The notes under the pieces were generated by a model. The model saw only the letters and a program-made list of their open reading frames with translations, made no database searches and had not been told where the DNA came from. A stretch of DNA of 64,000 nucleotides from the NCBI RefSeq assembly GCF_026241755.1, contig NZ_JAPJDA010000010.1:64233-128232 (forward strand), read 5' to 3'. Positions 35,505 to 44,285 of the stretch are shown one piece after another. The first letter of the stretch is position 1, and each line of letters starts with the position of its first letter. Made by a program: the position numbers and the translations under genes. Source of the DNA: Salinimicrobium profundisediminis. GTDB lineage: Bacteria > Bacteroidota > Bacteroidia > Flavobacteriales > Flavobacteriaceae.

Positions 35505-37310
35505 TTACTTTACTTCCCGGATCTCAGTTTTTTCTGAAATCCCGTTCTCATTAAATGCTTCAATACTGAAGTAATACGTGGTACCCTTATCAAGATTCCG
35601 CATAAAATGTTCGTTTTCACCGTAAATCAACCACGACTGGTATAATTTATCGGGCGCTATTCCCCAGCGAATAGTGTAACCCTGGGCACCTTTCACCGGC
35701 CCCCACTTAAAGGCAGCATCTCTTCGGTCTTCCTGGCGGTTTATAGTAAAACATTTGACTTTTGCCGGTTTCTTACCCAATCCTTTTCCAAACACCCTGA
35801 TTTCAGAAAGAGCCAGATTGTTCCCCGGAACTTCTATGTTGTTATAGCGCACGTATTTTGCCTTTACAGGCTCATTTAGCGGCAGGTAAGCGTTTGGCGC
35901 ATCTATATAGCTATTACTTCTATCTACGACTGTTTTCCAGTCTTTTCCATTTTCTGAAACTTCAAGGGTAAACCTATGTCTTAAGCCTTCGGTACGGGTA
36001 TAAATGCCTGAGTCTTCATCATGAAAATTCAGCTGAAAAGCGTAAATATTTCCGGGAGCCAGCATTTCTATCTCCACCCATTGTTCCTCATCATTGGCTT
36101 CAGCAACCCAGAAAGATTTAGGGCTTTCATCTGTAAGCACTTTAGAGATGATCTCTCCGTCGCTGTTCTTTTCGAGCGGCATTTCGGTGATATCAAAATC
36201 GCCATCGGTAGAGGTGCTCTTCCGAATTTGCATTTGCGAAGAGGAAACTGTCGCTTTCCCATTGTAAGAAAGCAACATCCAGCCGGTATGCTGGCCTGCT
36301 TTAGTAGGATGACTAGGCGCATGTAATGGATAATCTCCATAGCTGGTGTTGGTATACATCAAACCTTCATCATCAAAGTAAGTTGGCCACATGGCCAGCC
36401 GCCGCTCCCAGTGAGAATTTGAAGCCAGGGCCATAGTTGCAAAATGCCAGTACTGTCCATTGGTTTGTTTTACTGTAATCCCGTGACCGGCACCATTGGC
36501 GAACCCACCGGGCTTAAAACTGTAGGGGTTGTTCTTCATGTATTTGAAGGGGCCCAGTGGGGTTTCACCAACGTAAGCTGCATCGGCATATACATTGAAT
36601 TGGGTGCCCGGCGCAGCATACTGCAGGTAATATTTGCCGTTGTGTTTTGTCATGGAAGCACCTTCCATATAGCCTTCCTTTAAAGTTGGATGGAAATTAT
36701 TTTCACCAAATCGCTCCCAGCCGTGCTCTTCTTCAACCAGGTTGATCAATTCTTTTTCAACACCGGTTTCAAGAAAACGATCATCTTTATCTAACATCTT
36801 CACCTTAAGCGGGTAAACATTTGAGGAACCCCAGTAGAGATAGGCCTTGCCGTCATCATCTATGAACAATTCGGAATCCTGGATATTACTGGTAATGGAA
36901 GCCGTGGGCGTCCAGTTTCCACTTTTTGGATCATCGGTATATAAAATACTTCCGTAGCCCGCAGGATCTCCGGCGAAATACACCAGCGAATCTTTGTAAT
37001 TAAAAGCGGTGGGCGCATTGGAGCCTTCAAAAAACCACTGTTTTGGTTTAATGAATTCCCAGTTAACCAGGTCTTTTGAATGCCAGTAACCAAAGGAGCG
37101 GGTGACAAACATGTAATATTCCCCTCGGAATTCAATTACCGCAGGATCTGCACCCGAACGATAAGAAATATTCTTGCTGGAATTATAAACCATATAGGAG
37201 TAGTCAATATCCAGCGGATTGATATAGGTTTTAGGTACTTCTTCCTGCGAGTGCGCAAAGAAGCTGAAGAATACGGCTACTGCTGTGGTAATGTGGGTGA
37301 ACCCTTTCAT
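35505..37310 (-). CDS. Secreted GH43-family hydrolase with discoidin-like and Fn3 domains
   Basis: 601 residues, signal peptide to ~residue 21. Five-blade propeller with the GH43 triad: general base Asp55 (G-A-D-P-A-V), Asp145 (Q-D-S-E-L-F) and acid Glu216 (Y-M-E-G-A-S). A beta-sandwich of F5/8 type C kind follows (~370-510, IEVPGNNLALSEIRVFG) and a C-terminal Fn3-like segment (ITIRW..., TYYFSIEAFNENG). Family members cleave arabinose, xylose or galactose units. It starts one base after the esterase stop, so expression is tightly linked. Confidence 0.88.
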   Translation of the reverse strand: MKGFTHITTAVAVFFSFFAHSQEEVPKTYINPLDIDYSYMVYNSSKNISYRSGADPAVIEFRGEYYMFVTRSFGYWHSKDLVNWEFIKPKQWFFEGSNAPTAFNYKDSLVYFAGDPAGYGSILYTDDPKSGNWTPTASITSNIQDSELFIDDDGKAYLYWGSSNVYPLKVKMLDKDDRFLETGVEKELINLVEEEHGWERFGENNFHPTLKEGYMEGASMTKHNGKYYLQYAAPGTQFNVYADAAYVGETPLGPFKYMKNNPYSFKPGGFANGAGHGITVKQTNGQYWHFATMALASNSHWERRLAMWPTYFDDEGLMYTNTSYGDYPLHAPSHPTKAGQHTGWMLLSYNGKATVSSSQMQIRKSTSTDGDFDITEMPLEKNSDGEIISKVLTDESPKSFWVAEANDEEQWVEIEMLAPGNIYAFQLNFHDEDSGIYTRTEGLRHRFTLEVSENGKDWKTVVDRSNSYIDAPNAYLPLNEPVKAKYVRYNNIEVPGNNLALSEIRVFGKGLGKKPAKVKCFTINRQEDRRDAAFKWGPVKGAQGYTIRWGIAPDKLYQSWLIYGENEHFMRNLDKGTTYYFSIEAFNENGISEKTEIREVK

Positions 37311-38117
37311 TTATCTAATCATTTTTTGATGAGAAAATAACCAGGGCAGAAGATAAGGTTCAGAAAAAGCCGAATCCCAGCTGTTGTGGTTATCATTTGG
37401 ATAAAGGGACAGTTTTGCATTACCGCCGGCCGTGTTGATCTCGCGGGCCATGGTCTTTGAAAGTTCGGCAGGAACTACATTGTCCTGTTCGCCGTGAAAG
37501 ATCCAGATATTAAATCCTTCAGGATATTTTTTAACGATGCCGGGATCTGCGCCGCCACAAATAGCAAAAGCCGCGGCAAAGGTTTCGGGCATTCTGGAAA
37601 GGATCTCGTAGGTCCCCATTCCTCCCATTGAAAGTCCGCCCACATAAATCCGGTCTTTATTGATATAATCTTCCGAAGTAACAGAATTCAGAAGAGCCAT
37701 CACCAAATGTAGGGCTTTGGTAGGCTCCTCCTCGTTCTTAAAATTAAATTCCAAAGGAGTTTTATTTCGCTCAACCTCCACTTTTGCCCAATAATCTTCT
37801 TTTGGGGCCTGCGGAAAAATAACCACAGCCGGAAAATCTTCCCGGTTTGCCTCTTTCAGGAATAAATCGCTCCCGTGCACGAGTTGCGCTTCATTATCGC
37901 TTCCCCTTTCTCCCGCGCCGTGTAAAAAAAGCACTAACGGATACTCTTTTTCTTCGGAAAAGTTCTTCGGAAAGAGAATGCGATAGTTTAAAGTATCGTT
38001 TTGCTGAATAAACTGCTTTTTTTGAAACTCTGACCGCTCCTGGGCCATTCCTGAAGCTGAAATAAGCATAAAAAAGCCTGCGAACAGAAGAAAATTAAGG
38101 GAAATGTTATTTTTCAT
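37311..38117 (-). CDS. Secreted esterase, dienelactone-hydrolase/PHB-depolymerase type
   Basis: 268 residues with signal peptide ending GMAQ. Oxyanion HGAGERG, nucleophile in G-G-L-S-M-G-G, Asp in HGEQDNVVP and His in NDNHNSWD: a complete catalytic triad. The type resembles CE1-like carbohydrate esterases of PULs. Sits between GH144-type and GH43 genes, so probably strips acyl groups from the same glycan. Confidence 0.82.
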   Translation of the reverse strand: MKNNISLNFLLFAGFFMLISASGMAQERSEFQKKQFIQQNDTLNYRILFPKNFSEEKEYPLVLFLHGAGERGSDNEAQLVHGSDLFLKEANREDFPAVVIFPQAPKEDYWAKVEVERNKTPLEFNFKNEEEPTKALHLVMALLNSVTSEDYINKDRIYVGGLSMGGMGTYEILSRMPETFAAAFAICGGADPGIVKKYPEGFNIWIFHGEQDNVVPAELSKTMAREINTAGGNAKLSLYPNDNHNSWDSAFSEPYLLPWLFSHQKMIR

Positions 38118-38160
38118 AATTGTAATATTTAAAGCTGACAGATAATAAAAAAACCTGTTC

Positions 38161-38179
38161 TAAAAATGTCATTTTTGGA
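38161..38179. repeat. Exact dispersed dyad spanning a stop codon
   Basis: TAAAAATGTCATTTTTGGA; core 38162-38176. The TGA stop of the adjacent GH144-type gene (38169-38171, minus strand) lies in its centre. Confidence 0.65.
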
Positions 38180-39545
38180 TGGTAAAATCCAGTTTTTTCA
38201 ATCCTTCCTGTATTTCGGGAGCCTGCATAAAAAGATCCCAAATAAGTCCAGACCGATAGTTCTCGATCATGACCACCTGCGGCCCCTGGTCTATTGCAAG
38301 GTAATAAGGTGCCACCCAATCTTCACCCTCAAGGCTGTAGGCGTCATAAAATCCTGCAGGTCCCCACAATAACTCATGCAAATCTTCATAAAAATACCTC
38401 ATGGCATCCAAAGATTTCTCTGGGGTGTAAGGGAGTGAACTAATGGCCGCAGTTGGCGAAACCACGCCACGGTCATCATCGGGTGAGTGTGCAGAATATC
38501 CTATACCATCGTCTTCATTTCGGGTGTAGCTGGCGGTAAGGCCCCAGGAATTCTTGCTGTAAGTTTCAAAATCTTTCGGATTTTCCAGGGCATATTCATA
38601 ATTGATGAGGCTGTGGTTTACATTCACATCCCAGTAATTGGCATACCGGTCGCTAAGCCCTTTCGGATTTAACCCAAGGTAGGAATAATGTGCCCAGAAA
38701 AGGGGACCACCCCTACTTCCGGAAGTGTTGTGCTTCAGAATTAGCGGCAAACCATAAGCTTCTTCTTCAGAAACAATTTCACCGCCCCTGGCCCAGCCCT
38801 CGTGATAGGCTGCAGGTTCAATTGCGTGGCCTGGTGACGATGCCGCCATGATATAGGTGATCAAACATTCATTATAACCTTCTATCATAAAATCCATCTC
38901 CCATTCATACACAGGCGACCAGTGCCAGTAGATCCCGTTCTTGTTATTGGTGTACCAATTCCATTCGATGCCTTTCCAGAGGTCGTCGTACTTTTTGGCT
39001 ACGGTCTGTTCTGCTTCAGTGCCATTTTTGAGATACTCTCTTACCACAATAAAACCCTGTGCGAGAAAGGAAGTTTCCACAATATCCCCGCCATTATCTT
39101 TTTTTCCGAAGGCCTTGGTGTCGCCGGTTTCCCCGTTGATCCAATGCGGCCATGCGCCATGGAACCTCGGAGTTTTGTCAAGAAAATCGGCAATCTTATT
39201 TAGTCGGGTAACGGCAGAATCCCGAGGGATGAAATTCCTTTCCATTCCTGCCACTATAGCCATGAGCCCAAAGCCTGAACCGCCGGTAGTCACCACATGC
39301 GAATCATTGCGCGGGTAATTGCCATCGGGGTGAAAGCGCTCGCGGGCCATGCCGCTGTTGGGTTCGGCATAATCCCAGAAATATTTAAGGGTTTGCTTTT
39401 GCACGGTATCCAAAAGTGCCTCTTTTGACAGACTTTTTTGCTGAGATTTATCAGCTGCAAACTCCTGCTCCTTTGTCTGGCCTTCTTTGCAGCCCACACT
39501 TAAAAGTAGTAGTAAAATAGCCAGTATAGAATATTGTTTCAGCAT
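38169..39545 (-). CDS. GH144/'glucoamylase' family lipoprotein, copy 2
   Basis: 458 residues. Lipoprotein signal MLKQYSILAILLLLLSVGC with Cys 19. The rest is an (alpha/alpha)6-type domain of the PF10091 'glucoamylase' group: YFWDYAEPNSGMARER, TTGGSGFGLMAIVAG, NGGDIVETSFLAQG, WHWSPVYEWEMDF, GPAGFYDAYS and AIDQGPQVVMIENYR. In CAZy, members form GH144, endo-beta-1,2-glucanases. It is clearly paralogous to the neighbouring upstream gene. Substrate assignment is by family only. Confidence 0.88.
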   Translation of the reverse strand: MLKQYSILAILLLLLSVGCKEGQTKEQEFAADKSQQKSLSKEALLDTVQKQTLKYFWDYAEPNSGMARERFHPDGNYPRNDSHVVTTGGSGFGLMAIVAGMERNFIPRDSAVTRLNKIADFLDKTPRFHGAWPHWINGETGDTKAFGKKDNGGDIVETSFLAQGFIVVREYLKNGTEAEQTVAKKYDDLWKGIEWNWYTNNKNGIYWHWSPVYEWEMDFMIEGYNECLITYIMAASSPGHAIEPAAYHEGWARGGEIVSEEEAYGLPLILKHNTSGSRGGPLFWAHYSYLGLNPKGLSDRYANYWDVNVNHSLINYEYALENPKDFETYSKNSWGLTASYTRNEDDGIGYSAHSPDDDRGVVSPTAAISSLPYTPEKSLDAMRYFYEDLHELLWGPAGFYDAYSLEGEDWVAPYYLAIDQGPQVVMIENYRSGLIWDLFMQAPEIQEGLKKLDFTIQK

Positions 39546-39562
39546 TTAATTGTTTTTGTGAT

Positions 39563-40906
39563 TTAGTAGGTAAATCCAAGTTTATCAAGTCCCGCCTGAA
39601 TTTCTTCATTCGCCATAAAAAGCCGCCACGGAAGCCCGGTGCGGTAATTTTCGATCATGGCTACTATAGGCCCCTGATCTATGGCCAGGTACCCGTTAGA
39701 AAACCAGTTGTGTTCTTCAGAAAAAGCGTCATAAAATCCATATTCGCCCCAGAGTTCATCATTCAAATCTTCATAAAAATGCCGCAGCGCAGCCATAGAT
39801 TTTTCCGGTGTATAGGGAAAAGAAGACAAAGCCGCAGTTGGCGTAATGACTCCTAAATCGTTTGTAGGGCTGTGCGCGGCGTAGCCCTGGTGATTATCGG
39901 AAGCTGTAAGGCCCCAGGAATTCTCGCCATAGCCTTCAAAATTCTTCGGATTACGGACCGCGTATTCATAGTTGATCAATGTATGATTGGTATTTTGCTG
40001 CCAGTAATTGGCGTACTGATCTTCCAGGTTACGCGGATCTAAACCAATGAAGGAATAGTGGCTGAAAAATAGCGGTCCGCCGTAAGATGGCCCCAGGGGC
40101 AGGTTTAGGCCGTAATGGTTCCTGTTGGTAAGGATCCCTCCGTTTGAGGCCCAGCCATTGGTGTAAACTTCCGAAGAAATTGGATGTGTTGGCGATGATG
40201 CGGCTAAAACGTAAACAATTAAAGATTCGTTCCAGCCTTTAATGGGAAGGCCAATCTCAAATTTATAAGAAGGCGACCAGTGCCAGTAAAGCACATTCTG
40301 CCCGTTTGTGTACCAGTCCCACTCTACATTTTCCCACAAAGTGGTAATTCGCTCATCAATTTGGGCGTCGTCGAAATATTCACGGTTGATCAGAAGTCCC
40401 TGCATCAAAAATGCCGTTTCCACAAGATCACCGCCGTTATCAAGATTACTAAAAGGTCTTGTTTTTGCGGTATTCCCCATGTACCAGTGAGAGAATGCCC
40501 CGTGATAAATAGGGACTTCTTCTAAAAAGGACAAGATCCTGTCCAATCGATCCAAAGCTTCAGCTTCACTAATCCAGCCGCGTTCTACAGCCGTGGGAAA
40601 TGATGCCAGACCAAAACCTGTGCCCCCGGTGGTAACTATATGCGGAGCATCGCCGCCATAGGCATCATTTTGAGACCTTTCGCGGGCCATGCCGCTGTTG
40701 GGTTCGGCAAAATCCCAAAAATAATTGAAAGTGCGCTCCTGCACCAGGTCCAGCAGTTCTTCATCGCTCAATTGTGGTACCGGTTCTTCGCCGTTACCAG
40801 GGTCAGGAATGTAGGGTTCCTGATATCCCGGTCCCGAATCATCTGAACATGCAAGGAAAAGCACGACAATATTCAGCAGGGAAAAGTATTTTAGAAGACT
40901 TTTCAT
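39563..40906 (-). CDS. GH144/'glucoamylase' family surface lipoprotein, copy 1
   Basis: 447 residues, same domain as its downstream paralogue (YFWDFAEPNSGMARER, TTGGTGFGLASF, NGGDLVETAFLMQG, WHWSPSYKFEIG, AIDQGPIVAMIENYR). The lipobox ends LFLAC and Cys is followed by S-D-D-S, close to the flavobacterial lipoprotein export signal (acidic residues at +2/+3), so it is probably displayed on the cell surface, whereas the paralogue (C-K-E-G-Q) has a weaker signal. A surface/periplasm division of labour is inference. Confidence 0.88.
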   Translation of the reverse strand: MKSLLKYFSLLNIVVLFLACSDDSGPGYQEPYIPDPGNGEEPVPQLSDEELLDLVQERTFNYFWDFAEPNSGMARERSQNDAYGGDAPHIVTTGGTGFGLASFPTAVERGWISEAEALDRLDRILSFLEEVPIYHGAFSHWYMGNTAKTRPFSNLDNGGDLVETAFLMQGLLINREYFDDAQIDERITTLWENVEWDWYTNGQNVLYWHWSPSYKFEIGLPIKGWNESLIVYVLAASSPTHPISSEVYTNGWASNGGILTNRNHYGLNLPLGPSYGGPLFFSHYSFIGLDPRNLEDQYANYWQQNTNHTLINYEYAVRNPKNFEGYGENSWGLTASDNHQGYAAHSPTNDLGVITPTAALSSFPYTPEKSMAALRHFYEDLNDELWGEYGFYDAFSEEHNWFSNGYLAIDQGPIVAMIENYRTGLPWRLFMANEEIQAGLDKLGFTY

Positions 40907-40931
40907 TTAGTAGGAGTTTGTAAATATTTAG

Positions 40932-40968
40932 AAAAACACTCCTCAAAAATGGCATTTTTGAGGAGTGT
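40932..40968 (-). terminator. Perfect 16-bp hairpin built on the dispersed dyad, inside the PUL
   Basis: Arms 40936-40951 and 40953-40968 are perfectly complementary around a single central base (40952) and contain the exact core AAAAATGGCATTTTT. On the minus strand GAGGAGTG is followed by TTTTT. It sits 13 bases after the LamG gene stop and 30 before the first GH144-type start, so it should act as a terminator or attenuator between the sus genes and the hydrolases. Confidence 0.75.
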
Positions 40969-40980
40969 CAAAGCTTATGA

Positions 40981-42693
40981 TCAATTATTCATATCGGCTT
41001 CAATTTCCTCTTCTGTTAGCGCAACCCGGTAGAAACGCAGGTCGTCTATAGCACTTTGATCGGAAAGGTGGTTCCATTCCACAAAACGTGGAGCACCAGA
41101 CATTACCGAAACAAGATCGGCACCGGTCCAGTCAACCCCTCCGGTAACGGGAGCTTCGGTTGCAAGTTCCCCATTGATGTAGATCCTGCTCTTATTTTCG
41201 GTGATCACAAATCCAATATGCACCCATTCACCGGCAGCCGGATCTATTAATCCGCCGTCATTCCAGCTATTTCCGTCTCCTGTACCCACACTTGCTTTTA
41301 TTCGCTGACTGTCGCCAGATGCTTCCCTAAATAACTGGAAGCCTTTGGTGAGGTTATTTTTATTGGCCCCTTCAGGATTTACGGCACTAATGGAAATTAT
41401 ACCCGCACGATCTGGGCTGGCATTTACCTTGTACCAGAAAGTGGCACTGAACTCTTCGTCTAAAAGATTTTGAGAAGGGAAGGTTAGATAAGCTCCATCG
41501 GCCCCTTTATAAGCTTCACTTCCTTCTTTAGCATCCTGCGTAAACTTAGGAGACCCAACCACGTTAATGCTTCGGCCGGAGACCTGTTCGTTATAATTTC
41601 CATCGAAAGGCAGGTAAAGGGATATATCTTCGGAAGGAGGGTTCACCATCAGGCTTACTTCTTCCGCAGTCATTGCCTCATCAAAGATCCTTAGCTCATC
41701 GATAAGACTTGGATCTGAATTATGTCCCCAATCACTAAAGTTGAGTCCGGAGCCTATCACAAGATTTTCAACACCTGTCCAATCTATAGCAACATTATCA
41801 ACCGTAGTAGCTCTTACGAGTACGCCATTAAAATAAATTGCTGTTCCTGTTGGGGAAACCGTAACGGTAATGTGCGTCCATTCGGGTTCTACGGTAGAAA
41901 TAGTACCGCCATCGTTCCAGATATCACTCTCACCGGTACCTACATTTAATTTCACTACCTGGGCATCGGCGCCAGCAGGTTCTCTAAATAACCTGAAGCC
42001 CTGATTTCTATCACTGTCATCGGTCGCTGTTAAAATTCCAGCTCTCTCTGTGCTGGGATCGATCTTGTACCAAAAAGCAAGAGTAAACTCATCTTCTAAT
42101 TCAGCAAGAGGTATAGTGAGGTAAGAATCTACAGCCCCCTTGTAAGAACCTGTTCCTTCTTTGGCTTCATCTGAAAACCCCGGGTCTCCAACCTGAGTGG
42201 GCTCTTCCAGCTCTATAAGCTCCATAAAACTTTTATCAAAAGCCATGTAGAATATCTCGTTTTCAAAAACAGGCGTATATGGAGGTTCTTTGCTGAAGGT
42301 TGTGGTTTGTACGGTCTCTTTACCTTCAATATCTGTAGCCCTCACGGTCACTGTATGCTCACCCATTGAAAGCCCTTCAAAAGTGACCTTTTTGAGCGCT
42401 ATACGGTAATCGGTAAATTCGGTGAAGGTTTCTACCTCCTGCCCATCTACAAGAACCACGATCTCCTGAATCTCTATGTCATCTTCAACCGCAAGATCTA
42501 TGGTAATATTAGAAAGCTCTGAAGCTTCTTTGATCACGGTTCCCTGCTGGGGGTATTTTATATTGACTTGTGGAGCTCCTTCATCCTGCCCTGGTTCTAC
42601 CTTTGTGATAGGATCAATCCCTTCGCGCTCACAACCTGCCAGGATAAACAAGAAGGCAAGAAAGCCAAAAATTCTGATATTTAAATTTTTCAT
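40981..42693 (-). CDS. Lipoprotein with two LamG-type lectin domains
   Basis: 570 residues. Lipobox FILAGC, then an Ig/cadherin-like domain (~45-135: VNIKYPQQGTVIKEAS... GEHTVTVRATDIEGKE) and two concanavalin-like LamG_3 domains (~165-360 and ~365-565), both with the pattern FTLAFWYK / ATFWYK, GFRLFREP / GFQLFREA and WTHITVTVS / WVHIGFVI. This is the typical position of a surface glycan-binding protein directly behind susD (2-base gap). No catalytic motif. Confidence 0.85.
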   Translation of the reverse strand: MKNLNIRIFGFLAFLFILAGCEREGIDPITKVEPGQDEGAPQVNIKYPQQGTVIKEASELSNITIDLAVEDDIEIQEIVVLVDGQEVETFTEFTDYRIALKKVTFEGLSMGEHTVTVRATDIEGKETVQTTTFSKEPPYTPVFENEIFYMAFDKSFMELIELEEPTQVGDPGFSDEAKEGTGSYKGAVDSYLTIPLAELEDEFTLAFWYKIDPSTERAGILTATDDSDRNQGFRLFREPAGADAQVVKLNVGTGESDIWNDGGTISTVEPEWTHITVTVSPTGTAIYFNGVLVRATTVDNVAIDWTGVENLVIGSGLNFSDWGHNSDPSLIDELRIFDEAMTAEEVSLMVNPPSEDISLYLPFDGNYNEQVSGRSINVVGSPKFTQDAKEGSEAYKGADGAYLTFPSQNLLDEEFSATFWYKVNASPDRAGIISISAVNPEGANKNNLTKGFQLFREASGDSQRIKASVGTGDGNSWNDGGLIDPAAGEWVHIGFVITENKSRIYINGELATEAPVTGGVDWTGADLVSVMSGAPRFVEWNHLSDQSAIDDLRFYRVALTEEEIEADMNN

Positions 42694-42695
42694 TT

Positions 42696-44273
42696 TTACC
42701 TGTTTAAAGTTGATAATACATCATTAAGTGCCGTATTAGTATCTACGTTGGTAGCTTCTAAAGGTAAGGCGTCAACCTGTGCCTGTGGGTAAGGCAGGTA
42801 CTCATCGGCGGCGGTGAATGTTCTGCCATCGTAGCTTAGTTCCTGGTATTTGTCAAGACGAATCATATCGTAATACCTTATTCCCCATTCCATAGCAAGT
42901 TCGGCAAATTTTTCATCGAGCACCTGTTCAGTAGTCACCCCTGATAGTGCCGGCATATCGGCACGTTCCCTCACCAGGTTTACGGCCTCATCGGCAGGAA
43001 TTGCTGTAGCACTGGCACCTCTTGTCACTGCTTCGGCATACATAAGCAGGATCTCGGCATATCTTATCACGATAAAGTTCTTACCGGCCCCGTAGTTATT
43101 ACGCCCATCGGTAAGTTGCACAGAGGGCAGGTAATGTTTACCACTGGCAAAATTTGCTCTTACATAATTGTTGATCACATCATCGGAAGGAGTCACATTG
43201 CTAACAAACGCAGGGATGGTATAACCCTCTGCCTGAAGTTCTGCGATCCCTTCGGGAGTGAATAACACGCTGGTTTCAAGACGTACGGTTTCATTCCTGT
43301 CAATCATGAAGCCAATGAACTTGTTGCTTGGCTCATAGAATCCCCATCCAGCCTCGGCGTTGTCTCTCGCAGGATCCCAGTTTTGTGGACCGAAAGGCGC
43401 ATAAAGGTGGTAAAAAGCCTCTCCCGACTCAGATCCATAATCTGAATATTGGAACTCAAGTAAACTTTCGTTGCTCAATTCTCCCGGCTTCTTAAACAGC
43501 TGATAAAAATCGGGGTAAAGAGAAAACAAGCCTGAATTTATAATAGCACCTGTAGCATCGGCCACGCCCTGGTAATTCTGAAGTTCCTGTTCAGAAAGGG
43601 CTTTCATAGCATAAGCGGTGTAACGGGTAATTCCTCCCGGCAGGTCTGTGCGTTGATTTGGTCTTGCATCTGGAAGAAGCGGTATCACCTCATCCATCTC
43701 ATTAGAGATAAACTGCATCACTTCATCTTTTGTCGCTACTCCCTGCTCTAATTCGGCTTCAGGTTGATTTGAAGTAATGATGAAAATATCTTCCCAGTTC
43801 CTGGCAAGATTGAAATGAAGCCAAGCTCGTATTACCTTGATTTCAGCAATGTATTGCTCACCACGGGCAAAATTTGTTTCGTTGGCGTATTCCATGAAAT
43901 TCTCGATCTGCAAGATGGCAGTATTCATGTTGATGATGTCATTGTAATGAGAATTCCATACCTGGTTGTACATCCAGAAATCTTTATTGTAATTAAAAAG
44001 ATCGGTTTCGGTATAAAGGGGCTGGTCACCCAACCCTCCAGAATTCACATCATCACCACGAACTCCCAATAGCAAAGGTTCTTCCCAGCCAAGACTGCTA
44101 ATTTCATAATAAGCACCTATTAAAGGGTCTATCATCTGGCTGGCATCGGTATAATCAATGTCTCCTGTATTGAGCTGACCTTCCTGTGTATCGAGTTTAT
44201 CGGAACAGGAGCTTACTGCCAGTGCCAAAACCAGTACAGAAAGACGGATAAATATATTTTTTGAAGTTTTCAT
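42696..44273 (-). CDS. susD: SusD/RagB-type glycan-binding lipoprotein
   Basis: Outer-membrane lipoprotein lid of the SusC transporter. An ATG at 44283-44285 touches the susC stop, but ATG at 44271-44273 (MKTSKNIFIRLSVLVLALAVSSC) gives the standard lipoprotein signal. About 525 residues with the usual TPR-like N-terminal helices (FNYNKDFWMYNQVWNSHY, ARGEQYIAEIKVIRAWLHFNL) and C-terminal segment FIVIRYAEILLMYAEA... LAMEWGIRYYDMIR. Encoded immediately behind susC. Confidence 0.95.
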   Translation of the reverse strand: MKTSKNIFIRLSVLVLALAVSSCSDKLDTQEGQLNTGDIDYTDASQMIDPLIGAYYEISSLGWEEPLLLGVRGDDVNSGGLGDQPLYTETDLFNYNKDFWMYNQVWNSHYNDIINMNTAILQIENFMEYANETNFARGEQYIAEIKVIRAWLHFNLARNWEDIFIITSNQPEAELEQGVATKDEVMQFISNEMDEVIPLLPDARPNQRTDLPGGITRYTAYAMKALSEQELQNYQGVADATGAIINSGLFSLYPDFYQLFKKPGELSNESLLEFQYSDYGSESGEAFYHLYAPFGPQNWDPARDNAEAGWGFYEPSNKFIGFMIDRNETVRLETSVLFTPEGIAELQAEGYTIPAFVSNVTPSDDVINNYVRANFASGKHYLPSVQLTDGRNNYGAGKNFIVIRYAEILLMYAEAVTRGASATAIPADEAVNLVRERADMPALSGVTTEQVLDEKFAELAMEWGIRYYDMIRLDKYQELSYDGRTFTAADEYLPYPQAQVDALPLEATNVDTNTALNDVLSTLNR

Positions 44274-44285
44274 TTCGTCTGTCAA

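Noticed and set aside
36860-37135. 91-codon minus-strand frame inside GH43 gene
   Set aside because: Same strand but out of frame with a gene whose catalytic motifs are intact.
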